Part shown: positions 57,828 through 64,000 of the stretch, piece after piece
How the letters are laid out: every line of letters starts with the position of its first letter
Position numbering within the stretch: position 1 is the stretch's first letter
From: UBA8949 sp942493365
Lineage (GTDB): Bacteria > Bacillota > Clostridia > Saccharofermentanales > UBA5734
Reading direction: 5' to 3'
Length of the DNA stretch: 64,000 nucleotides
NCBI GenBank assembly: GCA_942493365.1
Contig: OW818697.1
Location: 1,736,001-1,800,000 of the forward strand
The notes under the pieces: generated by a model
Database searches by the model: none
What the model saw: the letters and a program-made list of their open reading frames with translations, nothing else
Told to the model about the DNA's origin: nothing
Position numbers and translations under genes: made by a program

Positions 57828-59117
57828 TTACACTTTGGACTTCTTCCAATAATCCATAAAGAGGACGATGGCACATGACAGCAGCAAGCCCAGCAAGACG
57901 GCGATAATCAGATTCATTTTCAAGTTTGGACTGACCGGTGCCGTCGGGGCTGAGGCGCTGACCGAGAGCGAAATATAGGCACTGCCGATATCGGTCGCGG
58001 CGGTCAGCTTGATCTCGTTGTACTTTTGATAATAAATATTGTAGGTGTTTTGAGCTGTCATGATATCAAAGTTGATTGCGTCATATTGATATTGCTCGGA
58101 CGTTAATTGGATCTTGATTGCTGTCAAGGATTCATTCATTTCGGTGATCATGTTTTCCAAAGCGGTTTTATGGAAAGTATTGCTGATCAGCCGCGTTTGC
58201 AAGGTGTTCATGTCAACCACGATCAGGGCTTCCAATAAGTTGTTTGCATTAAGATCGACTTGAATACTGCTCTGATCTTGTTCGATCGAGTTGAATTGGC
58301 TCAGATCAAATTTCAGATGCGCCGGCAACAGCGCGTTTAAGGCCACCAACGTATTGTAGTCCGACGTGATTTGTGTTCTCGTGTCCAGAAGATCATTATT
58401 GTAATGGACAATCTGGTTTTTTAAACCCTCGACCTGCCCTCTGAGCACATCGACATTGGAGTTCTCGGCAAGGTATTGCGCCAAGGTCTGCGATTTTTCA
58501 TCGAGAATCGTTTTTTGCACCGCAATCTGATCTGTAATCTGGGTTCCCAATCGTTCAGCCTCGGACTGGCAAAGGGTTGTTATATGTTCAATGAAACACT
58601 GGCTGAGCGTGTTGGCAATTGCGGCTGCCTTAGCCGGGTCCTGGTAGCTGACACGAATTTGGATAAAGTCGGTTTTGTCCGTATTGGTCGCCGAAATCGA
58701 ACTCGCCAAGCTGCCGGCGCTGACCAATTTACCCGTGGTATCTTTCAAATCCAGCTTTTCAATGACTTGATTGAGCACGTCAGGTGACGTGATCTGCTGC
58801 AGGTAGTCGTCGGTCGACATGCTCGGCATTTTGATCAGATTTTCGACCAAGGTATTGGCGTTTGTTGACGAAGTCGTCTCCAATGGTGTGGTCGCTGCGT
58901 CATCGACAGTTTTTGCAGCGGAAGTGTTCAGATCAAAGGGGATCGCCTCGACGACAGCTGTTGCCTCGTAGATGTTGGGCATCAATAAACTGACTGTACC
59001 ACTCAAGATGATCGCCGCCACCGTAATCACGGCAATGATTATTTTACCTTTGAGCAGCGTTTCGATGATTACGCGGACGCTGGTTTCATTTCGGTCTATA
59101 TCGTTGTTCCGTTCCAT
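57828..59117 (-). CDS. Wzz/YveK-like chain-length protein
   Basis: The 429-residue protein has an N-terminal Wzz domain with TM1 (about 26-48), a long coiled-coil-like outer part, and TM2 (about 400-423) preceded by PTAPVSPNLKMN, the usual proline-rich motif. It controls polymer length in capsule export. No BY-kinase or phosphatase partner is in the window. The ATG has GAAAGG. Confidence 0.88.
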   Translation of the reverse strand: MERNNDIDRNETSVRVIIETLLKGKIIIAVITVAAIILSGTVSLLMPNIYEATAVVEAIPFDLNTSAAKTVDDAATTPLETTSSTNANTLVENLIKMPSMSTDDYLQQITSPDVLNQVIEKLDLKDTTGKLVSAGSLASSISATNTDKTDFIQIRVSYQDPAKAAAIANTLSQCFIEHITTLCQSEAERLGTQITDQIAVQKTILDEKSQTLAQYLAENSNVDVLRGQVEGLKNQIVHYNNDLLDTRTQITSDYNTLVALNALLPAHLKFDLSQFNSIEQDQSSIQVDLNANNLLEALIVVDMNTLQTRLISNTFHKTALENMITEMNESLTAIKIQLTSEQYQYDAINFDIMTAQNTYNIYYQKYNEIKLTAATDIGSAYISLSVSASAPTAPVSPNLKMNLIIAVLLGLLLSCAIVLFMDYWKKSKV

Positions 59118-59150
59118 GAATATCTACCTTTCAAATTATGCTGCTGTCGT

Positions 59151-60476
59151 CTATTCGATAATTGGGTCAGAAGTTGTTGTTTCGGTGGTTTCTGATGATT
59201 CAGTCGTATCGGAAGGTGCCGTCGATTCGGTCGCTAAAGTGGTTGGGACTGTTGTCTCGGACGGAGCTGTTGTTGCAGTCGTTTCCTGCGTCTGCGAGCT
59301 GGTAACCATGTCTTCAGGGATCAGCTTGACTGGGTCGAAGGCAAAAGTTTTGCCGTAGATAAACTTCTGCAGTTCGGGAATCATTTTGTTGTAATCACAC
59401 CAGTTGACCCAGGACTTGCCATTCAGATAGCCCGAATGAAAGGTACCGGTAATAGGTAACTGGAGTTGTTCGATCTCGCCCTTGATCAACGGAACGGCGC
59501 CCAAGCCTATGGTCATCAGTTCATCAGCGGTCATGTTGGTGGTGATCAGTTTGACCCCTTCTTGCAGCAAGTTGTTTTTGGTGACCAAATCTGCCGCTTT
59601 AAAGGCAGAAAACAACGCCTGCAGGACGGTGCGCTGCCGAGCCATACGGCCGTAGTCGCTGCCGACATGTCTGATTCTGGCATAAGCTACGGCTTGACGT
59701 CCATCCAGATGCTGCATGCCGCTGACCGTTATAAATGGCGATTGTTTTGAAGTCGGGTATCTATAATTTGCATCTGAAATACCATAATTGACATATACAA
59801 ATTCCGAGTCAGTTATTGATACATCAATGCCATTGGCCAAATCTATTATGCTTTCCATATTCGACATATTGACCAACACATATTTTTCAATATTCAGGCG
59901 GAAGGTCTCGTTGACAACCCGCATGGCCAGCGCCGGGCCGCCGTAAACGTTGGCGGAATTGATCTTGTTGGGAGCCGTGCGGCCAGGAATATAGACCAGC
60001 ATGTCCCGTTGCACGGACGTCAATTTGATTTTGTTGTTGATGGTATCGATGGTCAGGATCATCATGGAATCTGAACGTTCATTAATTTCATCGCTATCGC
60101 GATTGTCAACGCCCAGCAACAGGATGTTGGTTATGCCGGGAACGACCGGAATTGGATTTTCCAAACTCTCGGTTGGCGGGTTGTACTGTGACGGGATGGT
60201 TTCCGTGCTGTAATTAATGCCGCCTAGTGTCACTTTCATATATGCGTAAGCGGCTCCGGCCCCAACCAGCAGCAAACAAATCAGCACGATGACGATGGTC
60301 AGGATGATCTTTTTGGGGGTCATTTTCTTTTTTGCTTTGCGGGTACCGTTCGTCTTGCCTTTGCTGCGGCTGGACACTTCGGATGTAATCTGTCTGTCTT
60401 TTCTGACTTCGGCTGCGGCATAATGGTTCTGCTCTTTTCCGCGCGCTGTGCTGTTGTCCTGTGGTCGTCTTTTCAC
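59151..60476 (-). CDS. LytR-CpsA-Psr family protein (second copy)
   Basis: The 441-residue protein has a basic cytoplasmic start (about 1-50), one membrane helix (52-75), an LCP domain with NILLLGVDNRDSDEINERSDSMMILTID and the arginines in DYGRMARQRTV, and a Thr/Ser/Glu-rich tail (about 385-441) that may be a wall spacer. It is longer than the first copy. Its ATG overlaps the dehydratase stop by 4 bases, so it is part of the same operon. Confidence 0.92.
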   Translation of the reverse strand: MKRRPQDNSTARGKEQNHYAAAEVRKDRQITSEVSSRSKGKTNGTRKAKKKMTPKKIILTIVIVLICLLLVGAGAAYAYMKVTLGGINYSTETIPSQYNPPTESLENPIPVVPGITNILLLGVDNRDSDEINERSDSMMILTIDTINNKIKLTSVQRDMLVYIPGRTAPNKINSANVYGGPALAMRVVNETFRLNIEKYVLVNMSNMESIIDLANGIDVSITDSEFVYVNYGISDANYRYPTSKQSPFITVSGMQHLDGRQAVAYARIRHVGSDYGRMARQRTVLQALFSAFKAADLVTKNNLLQEGVKLITTNMTADELMTIGLGAVPLIKGEIEQLQLPITGTFHSGYLNGKSWVNWCDYNKMIPELQKFIYGKTFAFDPVKLIPEDMVTSSQTQETTATTAPSETTVPTTLATESTAPSDTTESSETTETTTSDPIIE

Positions 60477-62389
60477 AAAAATGTCCTCCGTATGGTTTGC
60501 TCTGACAGGTCCGGTTTGTAGGTCGGAACCAGTTCCTGCATGATTATTTTGATTTCCTCATCAGTGTTATCCTTGAGAGCTTTCTTCAAAGCATCGAGTG
60601 ACGTCAATAATTTATTATATTCAATATCGATTGGTTTTCCAATAAATATTTTCTGATGACGGGTCGATTGGATACCCTCCTCCTTCAGGAGCAGCTCTTC
60701 GTACAGCTTTTCGCCCGGCCGCAAGCCCGTGATGCGGATCGGGATATCCACATCCGGTTCCAAGCCGGAAAGTCGGATGATGTCCTTGGCCAGATCGAGA
60801 ATCTTGACCGGTTCGCCCATATCCAAGATAAATATTTCACCGCCCTTGGCCATGGCGCCGGCCTGGATAACCAGTCTGGCAGCCTCGGGGATGGTCATGA
60901 AATAGCGGATGATCTCCGGGTGCGTGACTGTGATATAACCTTGTTCGGCGATCTGTCTTTCAAAAAGCGGCACCACGCTGCCGTTGCTGCCCAGCACATT
61001 GCCAAACCGGACCAGCGCGAATTCGGTCGTACTCGTCTTGTCCAGCGACTGAATGATCATTTCGCACATCCGCTTGGTGGCGCCCATGATGTTGGTCGGG
61101 TTAACTGCTTTGTCGGTGGAGATCATGACAAAGCGTTTGACCTGGCTTTTGCATGCGGCCTGCGCAACGTTGAAGGTGCCGAAGATGTTGTTTTTGATCG
61201 CTTCTTTGGGATTGTGCTCCATCAGCGGTACATGCTTGTGCGCCGCGGCGTGGAAGACGATGTCCGGTTGCACTTCCTGCATGATCTCTTCCATACGATC
61301 GCGGTCGCGAACCGAAGCGATGATCACACGCAGGCAAAAGTCTTCGTTGTCATCGCAGCTGTATCCATGGTCATGATCGTTTATTTTATACTTGCGCTTC
61401 AGTTCGTTTTGCAGATCGTAAACATTGTTCTCATAAATATCGAGCAGGATCAGTTCCTTGGGTTTGAACAGCGCGATCTGGCGAGCCAGCTCAGAACCGA
61501 TGGAGCCGCCGCCGCCAGTGATCAGGACTTTTTTACCGGTGATGTACTCGCCTATTTCCTTGGTGTTCAAGTCGATGACTTCACGGCCCAGCAGATCCTC
61601 GATGCGGACGTTGCGAATGGCGTTGACGTCGATCTTGCCATCGATCAGTTCGTAGATACCCGGCAGCGTCTTAAGGCTGCACTTGGTTTTTTTGCATTCC
61701 TCGACGATTTCGCGCACCGCCTGTTTGCTGGCCGACGGCATGGCAATGATGATCTCATCAATACGCATTTTTTCGGCAACCATGACGATGTCTTTGCGCT
61801 GACCGACGACCGGCACCTGGAAAATCGCGGTGCCTTCTTTGCTCTTGTCGTCATCGATGATGGCAACTGGTTTGCTGTTCAGTTTGTTGCTGTTCTTGAG
61901 CTCACGGATCACGACCGCCCCGGCATCGCCCGCACCGATGATCATGACCCGCGTATAGGGCGCATTCGAAAAAAGTTCGTGGTTGCGAATGCGGCGCAGC
62001 AGGCGATAGCTGAAGCGGAAGCCGCCGACGAAAATCATGGCCAGAATGCCATAGAAGATGTAGATGCTGCGAGCCACGAAAACTTGCGTTGCCATGAAAT
62101 AACTGACCAGCAAGGCCGTGTTGACAAAAAGTGCCATGATGACCTGGATCAGTTCGCCGATGCTGGCATAGCGCCAGACGCTTTTGTAAAGGCGGAAAAA
62201 ATAAAAGACAGCTAACCCGATCAAAGTCATGAAAATCCAATGGTTGCTGAAAACCTTCATATGGTTTTCGTAATCGGCGCCTTGACCAGTCATGCCGTCA
62301 AAGCGTAAAAAGATGGCCAAGTAAAAAGCTAGATTGATCGATATGATGTCGGCAATAACAAGCAAAGCAATTCTTAAGGGTTTATTCAT
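60473..62389 (-). CDS. Membrane NDP-sugar 4,6-dehydratase (PglF/CapD-like)
   Basis: The 638-residue protein has four membrane helices (about 8-28, 45-65, 78-105 and 108-130), a first Rossmann part (IIGAGDAGAVVI) and a catalytic SDR domain (TGGGGSIGSELARQIALF, HAAAHKHVPLMEHNP, STDKAVNPTNIMGATK). The methionine in place of the SDR tyrosine is the mark of UDP-GlcNAc 4,6-dehydratases such as PglF and WbpM. It should start a modified-sugar branch for the surface polymer. Confidence 0.93.
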   Translation of the reverse strand: MNKPLRIALLVIADIISINLAFYLAIFLRFDGMTGQGADYENHMKVFSNHWIFMTLIGLAVFYFFRLYKSVWRYASIGELIQVIMALFVNTALLVSYFMATQVFVARSIYIFYGILAMIFVGGFRFSYRLLRRIRNHELFSNAPYTRVMIIGAGDAGAVVIRELKNSNKLNSKPVAIIDDDKSKEGTAIFQVPVVGQRKDIVMVAEKMRIDEIIIAMPSASKQAVREIVEECKKTKCSLKTLPGIYELIDGKIDVNAIRNVRIEDLLGREVIDLNTKEIGEYITGKKVLITGGGGSIGSELARQIALFKPKELILLDIYENNVYDLQNELKRKYKINDHDHGYSCDDNEDFCLRVIIASVRDRDRMEEIMQEVQPDIVFHAAAHKHVPLMEHNPKEAIKNNIFGTFNVAQAACKSQVKRFVMISTDKAVNPTNIMGATKRMCEMIIQSLDKTSTTEFALVRFGNVLGSNGSVVPLFERQIAEQGYITVTHPEIIRYFMTIPEAARLVIQAGAMAKGGEIFILDMGEPVKILDLAKDIIRLSGLEPDVDIPIRITGLRPGEKLYEELLLKEEGIQSTRHQKIFIGKPIDIEYNKLLTSLDALKKALKDNTDEEIKIIMQELVPTYKPDLSEQTIRRTFL

Positions 62390-62433
62390 TGTAAATTCTC
62401 CATTGATAATGACTTAACAAACACGCAATTGTT

Positions 62434-62461
62434 ATTATAGATCATTAGCAGGTTATTGTAA
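62434..62461 (-). promoter_or_regulatory. Promoter for the dehydratase-LCP-Wzz operon
   Basis: TTACAA, a 16-base spacer and a perfect TATAAT lie about 45 bases before the dehydratase ATG, on the minus strand. Confidence 0.65.
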
Positions 62462-62465
62462 GCCT

Positions 62466-63425
62466 TTAGTTCATATTTGCTTGATTAAAATAAAACACCA
62501 AATCTCTGGAAATCAGCTCTGATCTTTTTATTTCGCCAAAATTATTGCAGTGATAGATGCTGTCGAATATTGAACCTCTGTCGAATATATAGTCTTCAAC
62601 ACTTGAGATTATTGGCGGTTCAAGTTGTAAATCTAACAAATTTTCGAAAGCCATTATCTCTTCTTGGGTCGAAAATACTGCTTCATCTAAAACCGGCGGA
62701 AAACTAATCAGCAGTATCGCCCCCTTAGCCGTGACATAGCTGTTAAATTCATTGACGTATGCTACGACCTCAGAGTTAATTATTCCTGGATTGATGATAG
62801 CCTGACCAAATGTTTCAACGGGTGCTGGATCAGGCAAAGTGCAGGTTGGGCGATCCAAAACCATATTGCCATTTAGAAAAGAGGACTTGCTGTAAGTACC
62901 GTAAGCAGAAACAATACTTATCCCTAAGAATGAATCCATTTTTTTTGAGGCATAGGTTGGAAAATATTTCATTGTATTTTCGACAAAATTTACAGGAACA
63001 TATTTGTACATTTCAATTTCATTATCAATTGCAGTCATAATTAATGAAGAATCCCAATATTGTTGTGACCATTGACTATATTCGTATACAAGAACAACAT
63101 AATCACCCTCATTAATATTGCCTTTGGTGATCTCTGTCTCAAATGGCATGCCAAATCCTGCATGTAATGCCAAATTTACAACAGGCATTGATGTTTTTGA
63201 TTCTACTATGTTCTGATTCAGGCCAAAGGCAGTGCCTGATCCGCCCGTAATTATAATTTTGGGTTCATTAATGCTTAATAATCGATCATATTTTTCATTA
63301 ATTTCATATTGGTATGTTTCATCAAATTGAACCGGTATTATTTCAACGACAAAAACAAAGACGAAAATTACACTTATTATAACCGAAGCTACATAGATTG
63401 TAATTTTAGCAAAATACTTTTTCAT
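62466..63425 (-). CDS. SGNH-like membrane protein linked to MBOAT acetyltransferase
   Basis: The protein (about 319 residues) has an N-terminal membrane helix (about 8-28) and an outer domain with a GxSG motif (IIITGGSGTAFGLN), a mid VYEYSQWSQQYW and a late DSIYHCNNFGEI, giving Ser and Asp-His of an SGNH/AlgX-like fold. Such proteins work with an MBOAT partner to O-acetylate a polysaccharide. The start is uncertain (63425, 63428 or 63440); 63425 is better placed after GGGAG. AT-rich, unlike the rest of the locus. Confidence 0.75.
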   Translation of the reverse strand: MKKYFAKITIYVASVIISVIFVFVFVVEIIPVQFDETYQYEINEKYDRLLSINEPKIIITGGSGTAFGLNQNIVESKTSMPVVNLALHAGFGMPFETEITKGNINEGDYVVLVYEYSQWSQQYWDSSLIMTAIDNEIEMYKYVPVNFVENTMKYFPTYASKKMDSFLGISIVSAYGTYSKSSFLNGNMVLDRPTCTLPDPAPVETFGQAIINPGIINSEVVAYVNEFNSYVTAKGAILLISFPPVLDEAVFSTQEEIMAFENLLDLQLEPPIISSVEDYIFDRGSIFDSIYHCNNFGEIKRSELISRDLVFYFNQANMN

Positions 63426-63440
63426 CATTTCTCCCGCCAT

Positions 63441-64000
63441 TCAAAATTGAAAATAGATAAATTGGCTCTGCTGCCCAACCGTTGCATTTTGAATAAAATA
63501 CCATGTTATGATGATCATGCCAAAGCAATAATACAGGATGTATCTAGTTATTGAATTTTTAAAAGCAAACAAATTGGTGTCTCTATTGACATATTCATTA
63601 ACTTCCTTGTGTTGATCTTTATGATCAATGAGAATGATCATGATCACGAAAAAGACGATGGATATTAAAAAGAATGCTGCAAGACTATATGATCCGCCGA
63701 TTGATGTTGTCGAAATGGCTTTTAAATTTTGGAGTGTCGCAGATGGTATCTCAAAAACGAAAATGTTTGATGCCGCATATAAAGCATCTTGAAGGTTTTG
63801 CGCTCGGAAAAATATCCACGCATAGGTTACCAGGGAAAATGTAATCAGTATCTGGACCATCGATTTTATTTTGTTGAGAATTGGCTTGGCAAATAAAACG
63901 TGCCCTTTCCACAATTTGTGGAAAGATTCTTCGAAGATCCAGAAGAAGCCATGCAGAAAGCCCCAAACAATAAAATTAATGCTGGCGCCATGCCATAACC
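63441..64000 (-). CDS. C-terminal part of MBOAT O-acyltransferase
   Basis: The gene enters from the right edge; about 185 codons are visible. The first residues, LWHGASINFIVWGFLHGFFW, contain the MBOAT catalytic histidine region, followed by three membrane helices (near codons 45-65, 100-125 and 155-175). It should carry acetyl groups across the membrane for the adjacent SGNH protein. The stop is 15 bases before the SGNH start. AT-rich. Confidence 0.85.
   Translation of the reverse strand, partial: LWHGASINFIVWGFLHGFFWIFEESFHKLWKGHVLFAKPILNKIKSMVQILITFSLVTYAWIFFRAQNLQDALYAASNIFVFEIPSATLQNLKAISTTSIGGSYSLAAFFLISIVFFVIMIILIDHKDQHKEVNEYVNRDTNLFAFKNSITRYILYYCFGMIIITWYFIQNATVGQQSQFIYFQF

Noticed and set aside
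60656..62215. Open frame of 519 codons antisense to the dehydratase
   Set aside because: Shadow of a proven gene; composition rich in His, Asp and Phe as expected for antisense of Lys/Ile/Val codons.

Overview
The window looks like a chromosomal segment of an anaerobic, Gram-positive Clostridia-type bacterium (Firmicutes), probably an uncultured or little-studied lineage near the Oscillospirales. The evidence is a [FeFe]-hydrogenase sensory cluster, rubrerythrin, LytR-CpsA-Psr wall enzymes, an UPF0735 ACT protein, a PadR/DUF1700/DUF4097 module and strong AGGAGG ribosome sites. Most of the DNA is moderately GC-rich by eye. Two stretches are clearly AT-rich: about 10980-14700 and 62470-64000.

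Layout. 1-2590: a membrane-protein fragment, tRNA-Pro(CGG), and thrS with a heptamer repeat just upstream of its promoter. 2591-4548: an intact padR followed by decayed DUF1700 and DUF4097 genes. 4532-10868: a leftward block purE-purN-purH-purD-nadD/yqeK-rsfS-comEA, starting from a good sigma-A promoter. 10870-14700: an AT-rich accessory island holding a type II Thoeris pair (TIR ThsB plus TM-macro ThsA), a glycine-rich membrane protein and a phospholipase-D-like protein. 14757-18394: Lrp regulator, aminotransferase, prfB and DUF1638 in one overlapping operon. 18415-24705: NAD malic enzyme, a membrane protein and a redox-signalling operon (DRTGG, anti-sigma-like ATPase, group C-like [FeFe] hydrogenase, DRTGG, PHP, ATPase, HndB-like ferredoxin) without the catalytic hydrogenase subunits.

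24826-38484: zinc-ribbon protein, large glutamine synthetase, PAS-GGDEF-EAL protein, hom plus ACT protein, rdgB, two methyltransferases, an M3 peptidase, argS and an odd phosphofructokinase homologue. 38584-50148: NYN-LOTUS protein, methyltransferase, lipoprotein, tRNA-Pro(UGG), MFS and AEC transporters, an LbH acyltransferase-like protein, rubrerythrin, RNA-modification enzymes and a two-component system. 50145-55413: a metallophosphoesterase with a leader that can hide its ribosome site, a NitT/TauT-like ABC transporter, and an orphan ZnuA divergent from a Fur-family regulator. 55436-64000: two zinc-ribbon membrane proteins and a surface polysaccharide locus (MBOAT, SGNH, NDP-sugar dehydratase, two LCP ligases, Wzz-like protein).

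The most interesting parts are the Thoeris island, the hydrogenase sensor cluster without its enzyme, the phosphofructokinase with substituted catalytic residues, and the RNA hairpin over the phosphoesterase start. No CRISPR array, insertion sequence, prophage or rRNA gene was seen. All functional calls rest on motifs read by eye; no database search was possible.
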